Shown here one piece after another: positions 35,986 through 44,732 of a stretch of DNA of 64,000 nt (position 1 is its first letter; each line of letters opens with the position of its first letter). The position numbers and the translations under genes were made by a program. The DNA lies in NCBI RefSeq assembly GCF_000383915.1, contig NZ_KB912942.1, positions 6,768,413 through 6,832,412 on the forward strand. The letters run 5' to 3'. This DNA comes from Amycolatopsis benzoatilytica AK 16/65. GTDB lineage: Bacteria > Actinomycetota > Actinomycetes > Mycobacteriales > Pseudonocardiaceae. Under the pieces are notes generated by a model, which was not told where the DNA came from, did not search any database, and saw only the letters and a list, made by a program, of their open reading frames with translations.

Positions 35986-37170
35986 GTGCGGAACGTAGTG
36001 GTGATCGGCGGGGGAATCGTCGGACTTTCGGTCGCGTGGGAGCTGTCCCAGCGCGGCCAGGACGTGACGGTGCTCGAAAAGGAAGCAAACTGGGCGGCGC
36101 ACCAGACCGGGCACAACTCGAATGTGGTGCACGCCGGCCTGTATTACAAGCCCGGTTCCTTCAAGGCCCGGATGTCGGTCGGCGGCAACCGGTCCATTGT
36201 GGATTTCGCGCGCCAGTACGGCGTACCGGTGCAGGTGTGCGGCAAGCTCGTGGTGGCCACCCGCGAGGAGGAGATCCCCGCGCTGGACACACTCGCCGAG
36301 CGAGCCGAGGCCAACGGCGTGCCCGCCAAGCGGATCAGTCCGGCCGAGGCCCGTGAATACGAGCCGGAGGTGTCCTGCGTCGCCGCGCTGCGCGTCGAGT
36401 CGACCGGGATCATCGACTTCCCGGCGGTGTGCGCGGCACTGGTGCGGCTGCTCGACGAGGCGGACGCGGACCTGCGGCTGAACACCCCCGCGCTGGGCAT
36501 CCGCGCGGCCCGCGGCGGCGGGGTCGAGGTGGCCACCGGCACCGAGGTGCTGCGCGCGGACGCGCTGGTCAACTGCGCCGGCCTGCACGCCGACCGGGTG
36601 GCCGAACTGGCCGGTCTCAAGCCGAGCGCACGGATCGTGCCGTTCCGCGGCGAGTACTACGAGCTGAAGCCGGAGCGCCGGCGCCTGGTGCGCGGCCTGA
36701 TCTACCCGGTGCCGGACCCGACGCTGCCGTTCCTCGGCGTGCACCTGACCCGGATGCTGGACGGCAGCGTGCACGCGGGCCCGAACGCGGTCCTCGCGCT
36801 GCGCCGCGAGGGCTACCGCTGGGCGGACGTGTCAGTCAAAGACCTGGCCGACGTCGCCCGCTTCCCGGGCGCGTGGCGGCTGGCGCGCAAGTACGCGTAT
36901 CCGACCGGGCTGGAGGAGGTGCTGCGGTCGTTTTCCAAGAAGCGGTTCGCGCACAGCCTCGCCCAGCTGGTCCCCGCGGTCACCGAGGACGACATCGTGC
37001 GCCACGGTTCCGGGGTGCGCGCGCAGGCGCTGCGCCCGGACGGCTCGCTGGTGGACGACTTCCTGATCGAGTCCACAAAGGACCAGGTGCACGTGCTGAA
37101 CGCGCCCAGCCCGGCGGCGACCAGCGCGCTGGAGATCGCGAAGTACATCGCCGACCAGGTGACCGACTGA
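35986..37170 (+). CDS. lhgO: L-2-hydroxyglutarate oxidase
   Basis: A 394-residue FAD-dependent oxidase of the DAO/LhgO family, which oxidises L-2-hydroxyglutarate to 2-oxoglutarate. The FAD-binding GGGIVGL is at residues 8-14; the family-specific block HNSNVVHAGLYYKPGSFKA and the later PDPTLPFLGVHLTRMLDGSV and VRAQALRPDGSLVDDF are all present. The GTG at 35986 begins directly with the Rossmann strand. It stands alone, downstream of the AfsR-like gene, and ends before a palindromic repeat. Confidence 0.92.
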   Translation: MRNVVVIGGGIVGLSVAWELSQRGQDVTVLEKEANWAAHQTGHNSNVVHAGLYYKPGSFKARMSVGGNRSIVDFARQYGVPVQVCGKLVVATREEEIPALDTLAERAEANGVPAKRISPAEAREYEPEVSCVAALRVESTGIIDFPAVCAALVRLLDEADADLRLNTPALGIRAARGGGVEVATGTEVLRADALVNCAGLHADRVAELAGLKPSARIVPFRGEYYELKPERRRLVRGLIYPVPDPTLPFLGVHLTRMLDGSVHAGPNAVLALRREGYRWADVSVKDLADVARFPGAWRLARKYAYPTGLEEVLRSFSKKRFAHSLAQLVPAVTEDDIVRHGSGVRAQALRPDGSLVDDFLIESTKDQVHVLNAPSPAATSALEIAKYIADQVTD

Positions 37171-37236
37171 GACTCGTCGCCGGTCGGGGAAGGCCCACCG
37201 AAAAACCCGGTTGATCACTATGCGACCGTTTAATCA

Positions 37237-37293
37237 GGTCCGTGAAGGGCCCCTTGAGGGAATCCAAGTCCGGTAAGGGGCCCTTCACGGACC
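37237..37293. repeat. Dispersed palindromic repeat, copy 2 (best palindrome)
   Basis: Arms GGTCCGTGAAGGGCCCCTT (37237-37255) and its exact reverse complement (37275-37293) enclose GAGGGAATCCAAGTCCGGT. Nineteen base pairs without mismatch make a very stable stem. It sits between the convergent lhgO and DUF3558 genes. Confidence 0.9.
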
Positions 37294-37373
37294 ACAACTC
37301 CCGGGCGGCGGCATAGCGCAGTTCCTGGCATTGGACCTAGCTTCCCTCCGGGGCCCTTCCCGGCCAGTCTGGA

Positions 37374-38372
37374 TCAGGCAGGCAGATTCCCGGACACCAG
37401 CGGGATCCCGGCGCGGATCGCGTCGCACGCCTTGGCCGGATCGTCGAGGTTGCCGCTCACGATCCGGACCGACGAGGTGCCCGCCACGGTCACCGCGGCC
37501 GCGCAGATCGCGTCGAGCCCGCCGAGCTTCGGAAACAGCGACCACTTCCGGCCGCCGTTGTCGATCTGCTCGGTCGGCGCGACGTTCATCCCGGCCCACT
37601 GAGTGATCGGCACGCCCGGTCCGACCCACACCTCGAACGGCTTCTGCCCGGCGTCCCCGTCGGTGTCCTTCCACAGGCAGTAGCTCGCCGCCGCGATGAC
37701 CGACGAATGATCCAGCTGGCCCTGCGGTTCCATCTTCAGCTGCTGCGCCTGCTCCGGCTTCAGCAACGTGCACGGGTTGACGGACGCGAGCGGACCGGAC
37801 GGCGGAGCGTCCGAGGGCGTGGTGCTGGGCGGCGCGAGCGGCGGGGCCGGCTGCCCGCCCGGCAGTTTCGCGGCGACCTGCGGGGTGACCTGCTTCGCCG
37901 TCTGGCACGCTTTCGCGTCGTCGTCGTTGGCCACGCTGACGAAGGCGAACGACTTCTCGCTGAACGTCGTGTACAGGTCGCAGCTGCCGCCCATGAAACC
38001 GGCATAGCGCGTCCACTGGAGCCCACCCAGCGACACCGGGTCGGCCTTCTTCAACGCGCCCTGAAGGTACTCGTCGAGGCTCTGATCCACCGACCAGCCG
38101 ACGATCAGCATGGTGCTGTGGTCGGGGTCCGTCCCGGTCCACCGGCACGTCGCGGGCGTCCGCCGTTCCTTGCTCGCCTTCTCCGGTTTTCCCTGCGCCT
38201 GGTATCCGAGCGCGGCGAGTTGCTGCGCGTCGAGCAGCGCGCACGCGTCGACGACCGGCGTCACCGGCCCCTGCCCGGGCACTGGCGACGCCGAGCCGCT
38301 CACCTGCGTCGTGCACCCGGCCAGCAGCAGCGCCGCCGCACCGAACGCGGCCGCCGTTCCTTTGAACCCCAT
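37374..38372 (-). CDS. Lipoprotein with two DUF3558-like domains
   Basis: A 332-residue lipoprotein. The lipobox LLAGCTTQ puts the lipidated Cys at residue 20. Two DUF3558-like modules follow, each with the pattern DACALLDAQQLAAL / NPCTLLKPEQAQQL, a central Cys-Trp (CRWTGTD / CLWKDTD) and a final CAA/KAC helix. A Pro/Ser linker (APPLAPPSTTPSDAPP) joins them. The single-domain DUF3558 protein in the secretion cassette at 2553 is a distant relative. I start at the ATG at 38372, with GGAG upstream. Function unknown; exposed on the cell surface. Confidence 0.83.
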   Translation of the reverse strand: MGFKGTAAAFGAAALLLAGCTTQVSGSASPVPGQGPVTPVVDACALLDAQQLAALGYQAQGKPEKASKERRTPATCRWTGTDPDHSTMLIVGWSVDQSLDEYLQGALKKADPVSLGGLQWTRYAGFMGGSCDLYTTFSEKSFAFVSVANDDDAKACQTAKQVTPQVAAKLPGGQPAPPLAPPSTTPSDAPPSGPLASVNPCTLLKPEQAQQLKMEPQGQLDHSSVIAAASYCLWKDTDGDAGQKPFEVWVGPGVPITQWAGMNVAPTEQIDNGGRKWSLFPKLGGLDAICAAAVTVAGTSSVRIVSGNLDDPAKACDAIRAGIPLVSGNLPA

Positions 38373-38512
38373 CGACTGTCTCCTTCTCCGCAACCGCACC
38401 CTACTGACCAGTGCGGTTGCGCACTCGCGGAACGAGAAGGAACAACCCGGGAGCACCGGCCGGGCACGCCGGGGCACCAGAAGAAAGCACTCGACGGGCG
38501 GCGGCCGGGCGT

Positions 38513-38542
38513 GGTTGGTCCACTGTGGCCAGTGGACCAACC
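38513..38542. terminator. Palindromic hairpin downstream of serS
   Basis: GGTTGGTCCACTG (38513-38525) and CAGTGGACCAACC (38530-38542) pair perfectly with a 4-nt loop, 6 bp beyond the serS stop on the minus strand. Confidence 0.7.
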
Positions 38543-38547
38543 GCCGT

Positions 38548-39816
38548 TCAGCGCTTGACCGGCTCCAGCACCTCAAGCCCGCCCAGGAACGGCCGCAACG
38601 CCACCGGCACCCGGACCGAACCGTCCGGCTGCTGGTGGTTCTCCACGATCGCGACGATCCAGCGGGTGGTCGCGAGGGTGCCGTTCAGCGTGGCCGCGGT
38701 CTGCGGCTTGCCGTTGTCGTCGCGGTAGCGGACGGACAGCCGGCGGGCCTGGAACGTGGTGCAGTTGGACGTCGACGTCAGCTCGCGGTAGGTCTCCTGG
38801 GTCGGCACCCACGCCTCGCAGTCGAACTTGCGGTAGGCGGACGTGCCGAGGTCGCCGGTCGCGGTGTCGATGACCCGGTACGGGACCTCGATCGCGGCCA
38901 GCATCTCCTCTTCCCAGCCGAGCAGCCGCTCGTGCTCGGCTTCGGCGTCCTCCGGCTTGGCGAACACGAACATCTCGACCTTGTCGAACTGGTGCACCCG
39001 GATGATGCCGCGGGTGTCCTTGCCGTACGACCCGGCCTCGCGGCGGTAGCACGACGACCAGCCGGCGTAGCGGCGCGGACCGGAACCGAGGTCGAGGATC
39101 TCGTCCGAGTGGTAGCCCGCGAGCGGGACCTCGGACGTGCCGACCAGGTACAGGTCGTCGTCGCGCAGCTGGTACACCTCCGACGAGTGCGCGCCGAGGA
39201 ATCCGGTGCCGGCCATGATTTCCGGGCGGACCAGCGACGGGGTGATCATCGGAGTGAAGCCGTTCGCCATCGCGCGGGCGACGGCCATGTTCAGCAGCGC
39301 CAGCTGCAGCTGCGCGCCGACGCCGGAGAGGAAGTAGAACCGCGACCCGGACACCTTCGCGCCGCGCTCCATGTCGACCGCGCCGAGGCCCTCCATCAGG
39401 TCGAGGTGGTCGCGCGGGGCGAAGTCGAACGACGGCACCTCGCCGACGGTCTTCAGCACCGCGAAGTCGTCCTCGCCGCCGACCGGTGCGTCCGGGTGCA
39501 CCAGGTTCGGCACGATGCGGAACAGCTTCTCGAACTCGTCCGAGGCTTCGTTCTGCTCCTGCTCGGCGGCCTTGACCTGCTCGGACAGGTCCTTGGCGCG
39601 GGCGAGCAGCTCCGGGCGCTCCTCCTTGGACGCCTTCGGCACCTGCTTGGAGACGGACTTCTGCTCGGCCCTCAGCTTGTCGGCGGCGGCAATCGCAGAG
39701 CGGCGGCGCTGGTCGAACTCGAGCAGCTTGTCGACCACTCCCTCGTCCTCGCCACGGGCACGCTGCGACGCGCGCACGGCTTCCGGGTCTTCGCGCAGAG
39801 TCCTGGGGTCAATCAC
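38548..39816 (-). CDS. serS: Seryl-tRNA synthetase
   Basis: A 422-residue class II synthetase that charges tRNA-Ser. The N-terminal coiled-coil arm (about 27-105) is recognisable by its charged heptads; motif 2 includes [22 protein letters not shown], and motif 3 is [19 protein letters not shown], the actinobacterial version. [11 protein letters not shown] supplies the serine pocket. I start at the GTG at 39816 ([10 protein letters not shown], as in homologues). The neighbourhood towards pheA resembles the mycobacterial serS region. Confidence 0.96.
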   Translation of the reverse strand: MIDPRTLREDPEAVRASQRARGEDEGVVDKLLEFDQRRRSAIAAADKLRAEQKSVSKQVPKASKEERPELLARAKDLSEQVKAAEQEQNEASDEFEKLFRIVPNLVHPDAPVGGEDDFAVLKTVGEVPSFDFAPRDHLDLMEGLGAVDMERGAKVSGSRFYFLSGVGAQLQLALLNMAVARAMANGFTPMITPSLVRPEIMAGTGFLGAHSSEVYQLRDDDLYLVGTSEVPLAGYHSDEILDLGSGPRRYAGWSSCYRREAGSYGKDTRGIIRVHQFDKVEMFVFAKPEDAEAEHERLLGWEEEMLAAIEVPYRVIDTATGDLGTSAYRKFDCEAWVPTQETYRELTSTSNCTTFQARRLSVRYRDDNGKPQTAATLNGTLATTRWIVAIVENHQQPDGSVRVPVALRPFLGGLEVLEPVKR

Positions 39817-39968
39817 GGAGAGAAGGGTAGTCGCAGGCCAGCCACGACTTCGACGCGGTTTCCCGTACACACTGTGCGGTCGCCTCCGGACAACCCGACA
39901 GTCTGATCGTTGTCGCCCGTTTCCCGCGCTCCCCATACTCGCTAGAACCCGGAGCGGAGGGAATTCAC

Positions 39969-41249
39969 ATGACCGACGACCTGCTCGCGCGCCACCGCGC
40001 GGTGCTCCCGTCCTGGATGTCCCTGCTGTATGACGAGCCGATCGAAATCGTCCACGCGCACGACCGCCGGCTCACCGATGCGAACGGCCGCACCTACCTC
40101 GACTTCTTCGCCGGCGTGCTCACCAACTCCATGGGCTACGACATCCCCGAGATCAGCGACGCGGTGCGCAAGCAGCTCGACACTGGCGTGCTGCACACCT
40201 CGACGCTGTACCTGATCCGCTCCCAGGTGGAGCTGGCCGAGCGAATCGCCGAGCGCTCCGGCATCCCGGACGCGAAGGTTTTCTTCACCAACTCCGGCAG
40301 CGAGGCGAACGACACCGCGCTGATGCTCGCGACCCAGTACCGGCGCAGCAACCAGGTGCTGGCGATGCGGAACTCCTACCACGGCCGTTCCTTCGGCACG
40401 GTCGCGATCACCGGCAACCGCGGCTGGTCCGCCTCGTCGCTGAGTCCGGTCAAGGTGAACTACGTGCACGGCGGCTACCGCTACCGAAGCCCGTTCCGCG
40501 ATCTGCCGGACGCCGCGTACATCGACGCCTGCGTCGCCGACCTGGTGGAACTGCTGGAAACCGCGACCGCGGGCGACGTCGCCTGCCTGATCGCCGAGCC
40601 GATCCAGGGCGTCGGGGGCTTCAGCTCCCCGCCGGACGGCCTGTTCAAGGCGATGAAGGAAGTACTGGACGAGCACGGCATCCTGTTCGTCTCCGACGAG
40701 GTCCAGACCGGCTGGGGCCGCACCGGCGAGCACTACTGGGGAATCCAGGCCCACGACGTGGTGCCGGACCTGATGACTTTCGCCAAGGGCCTCGGCAACG
40801 GTCTCGCCGTCGGCGGCGTCGTCGCCCGCGGCGACATCATGGACTGCTTCCGGGCCGAATCGTTCTCGACGTTCGGCGGCAACCCGGTCTCGATGCAGGG
40901 CGCGCTGGCCGTGGTCGACTACATCGACCAGCACGATGTGCCGGCCAACTGCAAAGCCCGCGGCGAGCAGCTGATGGCCGGACTGCGGGCGGCGCACAGC
41001 CCGTTCGTCGGCGAAGTGCGCGGGAAGGGCCTGATGATCGGCGTCGAGCTGGTCGAGCCCGGCACGACGACGCCGAGCGTCCGCGCCGCCAAGCAGATGC
41101 TGGAGGAAACGAAGCGGCGCGGACTGCTGATCGGCAAGGGCGGCCTGCACAAGAACGTGCTCCGGATCGGCCCGCCGATGACGCTCACCGAGGCCGAAGC
41201 CGCCGAGGGACTGGCGATCCTGGTCGACTCCCTGGCCGCCCTCGCCTGA
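39969..41249 (+). CDS. Class III (omega) aminotransferase
   Basis: A 426-residue PLP aminotransferase of the AGXT2/4-aminobutyrate group. The cofactor residues are [15 protein letters not shown] (Asp243) and the Schiff-base Lys in TFAKGLGNG (Lys273); [14 protein letters not shown] binds phosphate. The ATG at 39969 has GGAGG 8 bp upstream. Substrate unclear: alanine-glyoxylate/beta-alanine or 4-aminobutyrate types are both possible. It is divergent from serS and ends before a tandem palindrome array. Confidence 0.88.
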   Translation: MTDDLLARHRAVLPSWMSLLYDEPIEIVHAHDRRLTDANGRTYLDFFAGVLTNSMGYDIPEISDAVRKQLDTGVLHTSTLYLIRSQVELAERIAERSGIPDAKVFFTNSGSEANDTALMLATQYRRSNQVLAMRNSYHGRSFGTVAITGNRGWSASSLSPVKVNYVHGGYRYRSPFRDLPDAAYIDACVADLVELLETATAGDVACLIAEPIQGVGGFSSPPDGLFKAMKEVLDEHGILFVSDEVQTGWGRTGEHYWGIQAHDVVPDLMTFAKGLGNGLAVGGVVARGDIMDCFRAESFSTFGGNPVSMQGALAVVDYIDQHDVPANCKARGEQLMAGLRAAHSPFVGEVRGKGLMIGVELVEPGTTTPSVRAAKQMLEETKRRGLLIGKGGLHKNVLRIGPPMTLTEAEAAEGLAILVDSLAALA

Positions 41250-41262
41250 TCCCTGCTTGCAC

Positions 41263-41344
41263 CCCAATGCCACATTGGGTGCATCACATGCACCCAATGT
41301 GGCATTCGGTGCGTGACATGCACCCAATGCCACATTGGGGTTTT
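41263..41344. repeat. Tandem array of three 30-bp palindromic units
   Basis: Units begin at 41263, 41293 and 41323, exactly 30 bp apart. Each holds a 17-bp near-palindrome: CCCAATGCCACATTGGG, CCCAATGTGGCATTCGG and CCCAATGCCACATTGGG, joined by TGCATCACATGCA-like spacers. The third runs into GGTTTT, so the plus-strand transcript of the aminotransferase could end here. It lies between convergent genes. Confidence 0.85.
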
Positions 41345-41386
41345 CTCAGCCGCGGCTGACGGGGTGCACGGGCAAGCGGGCTGGGG

Positions 41387-42292
41387 TCAGCCCCGCGCGA
41401 ACCGGGCGATGTGCTCGCCGAGCGCCTCGCCTGCGTCCTCCTGCAGGAAATGCCCTGCCCCGGCGATCGTCGGGTGGTCCAGACCGGCCGCGCCCTTCAT
41501 GGCGCGCCGCAGGATCGGCGCCATCCCGCCGGTGATCGGGTCGCTGTCGGAGAAGGCGCACAGGAACGGCAGGTCCAGCTCGGTCAGCGTGGCCCACGCG
41601 GCCCGGTTCGCCGCCGATGCCGGATCGTCCGGCCGGATCGGCACCAGGCCCGGCATCGCCCGCGGCCCGGCCTTGTACATCTCGTTCGGGAACGGCGCGT
41701 CGTAAGCGTCCTTCACCTCGTCCGGCAGCGTCGTCCGGCAGCCTGCCTGCACGAACCGGCCGACGTCGAACACCTGCGCGCTCTCGACCGCCTCCCGGAA
41801 CTTGTGCCACACCGGGGGCATGTCGACGTCGCCGGTCGGCAGCCCGGTGTTCGCCGCCACCACACCGCGAAACCGCGACGCGTGCTCCGCCACCAGCCGC
41901 AGCCCGATCAGGCCGCCCCAGTCCTGCCCGACCAGCGTGACGTCCCGCAGCTCCAGCACGTCGAAGGCGAACCGGCGCATCCATTCGACATGCCGGGCGT
42001 AGCTGTGGTCGGCGATGTCGCCCGGCTTGTCCGACCGGCCGAACCCGACCAGGTCCGGCGCGATCGCCCGCAGCCCGGCGTCCGCCAGCACCGGCAGCAC
42101 CTGGCGGTAGAGGAACGACCAGCTCGGCTCGCCGTGCAACAGCAGCACCGGCGGTCCGTCAGCGGGCCCGGCCTCGACGTAGCCGACTCTGATCAGACCG
42201 CCGTGCGGGTCGGCGAGATCGGTGTAACGAGGCTCGAAGGCGAAGTCGGGCAGGTCCGCGAACCGGTCTTCCGGCGTCCTGAGCAAGCGCAC
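41387..42292 (-). CDS. Haloalkane dehalogenase (HLD-I type alpha/beta hydrolase)
   Basis: A 301-residue alpha/beta hydrolase. The oxyanion motif HGEPSWSFLYR (53-58 for HGEPSW) and nucleophile elbow GQDWGG (Asp124, followed by the halide-binding Trp) are diagnostic for haloalkane dehalogenases of subfamily I. The later Asp in FSDSDPITGG and His281 (AGHFLQED) complete the triad. It may act on halogenated alkanes or on a related physiological ester or epoxide. The GTG at 42292 is the start. It is convergent with the aminotransferase and stands downstream of the DUF350 gene. Confidence 0.88.
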   Translation of the reverse strand: MRLLRTPEDRFADLPDFAFEPRYTDLADPHGGLIRVGYVEAGPADGPPVLLLHGEPSWSFLYRQVLPVLADAGLRAIAPDLVGFGRSDKPGDIADHSYARHVEWMRRFAFDVLELRDVTLVGQDWGGLIGLRLVAEHASRFRGVVAANTGLPTGDVDMPPVWHKFREAVESAQVFDVGRFVQAGCRTTLPDEVKDAYDAPFPNEMYKAGPRAMPGLVPIRPDDPASAANRAAWATLTELDLPFLCAFSDSDPITGGMAPILRRAMKGAAGLDHPTIAGAGHFLQEDAGEALGEHIARFARG

Positions 42293-42337
42293 GCTCCCAC
42301 GTTAGTGGGAATCCGACCGCCTGGCAGTACGCGGAAG

Positions 42338-42790
42338 CTACGAGATCGAAACCGCAACCACCAGACCGAGCCCGAGGTGCGCGGCCGCGACGACCATGCT
42401 GGCCGGCGCGAACGTCTCGCTCTCGATGGTGGACCCGACGTCGATCCGGGTCACCCACTCCAGCAGCCGCACCGCGAACACCTGCACGATCACCCCGAGC
42501 AGGCCGTAGACCAGCGAGGAGATCAGCCCGCCGGCCAGATCGCTCGCCGAGTTGTAGATCGCCACGACCACGATGAACGCCATCGACAGCAGTCCGGACG
42601 CGGTCACGATCACCGCGTTCGGCAGCCCCCGGGTGACCAGCTTCGACAGCTGGCCCGGCGTGGCCAGATCGATCGCGTAGAAGCCGACCACCATCAGCAC
42701 CAGCCCGACCACGCCGTACAGCAGGATCGCGCCGATACCGCGCAGCAGGTCGGAACCGAACGTCGCGGAAAGGGCAAGAGTCGTGGTCAC
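42338..42790 (-). CDS. DUF350-family membrane protein (YjfL-like)
   Basis: A 150-residue protein with four membrane helices arranged as two similar halves, typical of DUF350. The segment GVVGLVLMVVGFYAIDLATPGQL is the family mark and is echoed in the second half. In Escherichia coli YjfL (DUF350) is encoded with YjfM (DUF1190) and YjfC (glutathionylspermidine-synthase-like ATP-grasp). The same three families are adjacent here. Molecular function unknown. Confidence 0.82.
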   Translation of the reverse strand: MTTTLALSATFGSDLLRGIGAILLYGVVGLVLMVVGFYAIDLATPGQLSKLVTRGLPNAVIVTASGLLSMAFIVVVAIYNSASDLAGGLISSLVYGLLGVIVQVFAVRLLEWVTRIDVGSTIESETFAPASMVVAAAHLGLGLVVAVSIS

Positions 42791-42844
42791 GCGGTCTCCC
42801 TGGATGGCCGGATCACACCAGCGAATCGGACATCCAGGGTTGTA

Positions 42845-44011
42845 TCACGACTCCGGAATGCGATGCGGGACGAACGCGGCGCCGTCGTCGGTGACGAGTC
42901 CGCTGGTCTCCCGGATGCCGAGCCCGGCGGCCTGGTCCCCGACGATCCACGCGCCCAGCGCCGGGCGGTAGCCGTCGAACTCTGGCAGCGGGTCGAACGC
43001 CTGGTAGACGTAGCCTTCCGCGCCGTAGACCCCGTCCGTCTGGGTCTCGTAGCCGGTGGCCACGATCTGCACGTTCGCGCCCTCGCGGCCGAGCTTCGGC
43101 TTGCGCACGTACTCGGTCAGCAGGCCTGGATCGTCGGCGAAGGCGGGCAGCAGGTTCGGGTGCCCTGGGTAGTTCTCCCAGAGGATGGCGAGCAGCGTCT
43201 TGTTCGACAGCAGCATCTTCCACAGCGGCTCGACCCACAGCGTGCGCGGCATGGTCTCCACCGCGAACTTGCCGAATTCCTCGTCGACCACCCATTCCCA
43301 CGGGTAGAGCTTCACCACGGTGGACATCTGGCCCTCGGCCAGGTCGACGAACCGCTTGAGCACCGGGTCCCAGCCGATCTCCTCGATCGCCAGTCCCACC
43401 GTGTCCAGGCCGGCCTCGGCCGCGGTCTCCTGCAGGTACGCCGTGGTGACGTGGTCCTCGCCGCTCGGATCGGCGGCGGACCAGGTGAAGTGCACTTCGC
43501 TCGACGGCAGCTTGCCGCCGATCTCCTCCCAGCGCTCGACCAGCTTCTCGTGGATCGAGTTCCACTGGTCGTCTTCCGGGAAGACGTCGGTCTTCCAGTG
43601 CCACTGCAGCAGCGACGCCTCCAGCAGCGTGGTCGGCGTGTCCGCGTTGTACTCCAGCAGCTTGGCCGGCGACTTGCCGTCGTAGCGCAGGTCGAACCGG
43701 CCGTAGACGTGCGGGTCCTGACGCTTCCACGATTCGGCGATGTGCGGCCACACCCATTCCGGGATGCCGAACCGGTGGTACTGCTCAGTGGTGATGACGT
43801 TGTCCACCGCTTCCAGGCACATCGAGTGCAGCAGCTCGACGTCCGCCTCGAGCGAGAGCACCTCGTCCATGCTGAAGACGTAGTGCACCGACTCGTCCCA
43901 GTACGGCCGTGGCTTTCCGGTGCCGTCGCGGGCCGGCGTGCCGTAGACCAGGCCCTGCTCTTCGACGATCCGCTGCCAGTCGCGCCGCGGTTCGCGCCGG
44001 TCCCGATACAC
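42845..44011 (-). CDS. Glutathionylspermidine synthase-like ATP-grasp enzyme (YjfC/YgiC-like)
   Basis: A 388-residue ATP-grasp amide ligase resembling the synthetase half of GspS and its stand-alone relatives YjfC and YgiC. Marks are DLRYDGKSPAKLLEYNADTPT, the ligand segment VKLYPWEW, NKTLLAILWENYPGHPNLLPA, and the tail KPKLGREGANV. Since this organism would make mycothiol rather than glutathione, the natural acceptor is likely something else, perhaps a peptide or protein amine. The GTG at 44011 has GGAGG upstream within the end of the previous gene, 2 bp away. Confidence 0.85.
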   Translation of the reverse strand: MYRDRREPRRDWQRIVEEQGLVYGTPARDGTGKPRPYWDESVHYVFSMDEVLSLEADVELLHSMCLEAVDNVITTEQYHRFGIPEWVWPHIAESWKRQDPHVYGRFDLRYDGKSPAKLLEYNADTPTTLLEASLLQWHWKTDVFPEDDQWNSIHEKLVERWEEIGGKLPSSEVHFTWSAADPSGEDHVTTAYLQETAAEAGLDTVGLAIEEIGWDPVLKRFVDLAEGQMSTVVKLYPWEWVVDEEFGKFAVETMPRTLWVEPLWKMLLSNKTLLAILWENYPGHPNLLPAFADDPGLLTEYVRKPKLGREGANVQIVATGYETQTDGVYGAEGYVYQAFDPLPEFDGYRPALGAWIVGDQAAGLGIRETSGLVTDDGAAFVPHRIPES

Positions 44012-44013
44012 CT

Positions 44014-44634
44014 CTACGAGCCTCCGCTCTTGCCGGTCCCGCCGGTGCCCCCGGACGTGCCGCTCTTGCCGCTGATGCCGAAGCCGCCGCGCTGAACGCT
44101 GGTGCCCGACTTGGTCGAAACGTTGGTGTTGCCGGACGGGGCGGTGTAGCTGCCGCCGGACACGCGCTGGCCGATGCCGCCGGCGCCGCCGTAGTTGTAG
44201 CGGTATTGCGAGTAACCGCCGCCGGGCAGCGGGATGAACCAGAACCCGCCGCTGTAGTGCCCGCCGTGGCTGGTCGCGTAGCTTTCGTCGCAGTACTGGT
44301 CAGCCTGGACGACGCCGTTGCTGTCGGTGCAGACCGCGGTGACCTCGTTGGGCTTGGCGATCGTGTAATAGGTCGAGATCAGCCCGACCAGGCCGACCGT
44401 GACGCCGCCGCCGATCAGGACCTTGCGCTTGGTGGCGGCCTTGGCGTCGGCTTTCTGCCGCTCGACGGCCGCTTCCTGGTCGGCGCGTTCCTGGTCGGCG
44501 ATGGCTTGCGCGCGGGCCCGCTGCTCGGCCACCGAGAGCGGCCGGGTCGGTGTGTTCGCGTCCTGGAACTGCATCGAACCCGGCTTTTTCGGCTCCACCG
44601 GCGGCTGCGGCCCGCCGTTGTCCTGTTCCGTCAT
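44014..44634 (-). CDS. DUF1190-like membrane protein (YjfM-like)
   Basis: A 206-residue protein: a charged, Gln/Ala-rich cytoplasmic N-terminus with coiled-coil tendency (VAEQRARAQAIADQERADQE), one membrane helix (VLIGGGVTVGLVGLISTYY), then an external part. There, paired cysteines (AVCTDSNGVVQADQYCDE) precede HGGHYSGGFWFIPLPGG and a Gly/Ser/Thr-rich tail. This matches the layout of DUF1190/YjfM. It starts the trio DUF1190-like, ATP-grasp and DUF350. The ATG at 44634 has GGAG 6 bp upstream. Confidence 0.65.
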   Translation of the reverse strand: MTEQDNGGPQPPVEPKKPGSMQFQDANTPTRPLSVAEQRARAQAIADQERADQEAAVERQKADAKAATKRKVLIGGGVTVGLVGLISTYYTIAKPNEVTAVCTDSNGVVQADQYCDESYATSHGGHYSGGFWFIPLPGGGYSQYRYNYGGAGGIGQRVSGGSYTAPSGNTNVSTKSGTSVQRGGFGISGKSGTSGGTGGTGKSGGS

Positions 44635-44732
44635 GTGCGCTCCGTAATCCCCCACCACTGCGAAACCCCGCGTTCCACCCTAATCGACCCGCCACACGCG
44701 CGGTTCATGCGGCGCGGGCATCATAGGTATCG

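Noticed and set aside
41263..41344. Possible CRISPR array because of 30-bp regular repeats
   Set aside because: Only three units, the spacers themselves are repeated, and there are no cas genes; a palindromic tandem repeat fits better.
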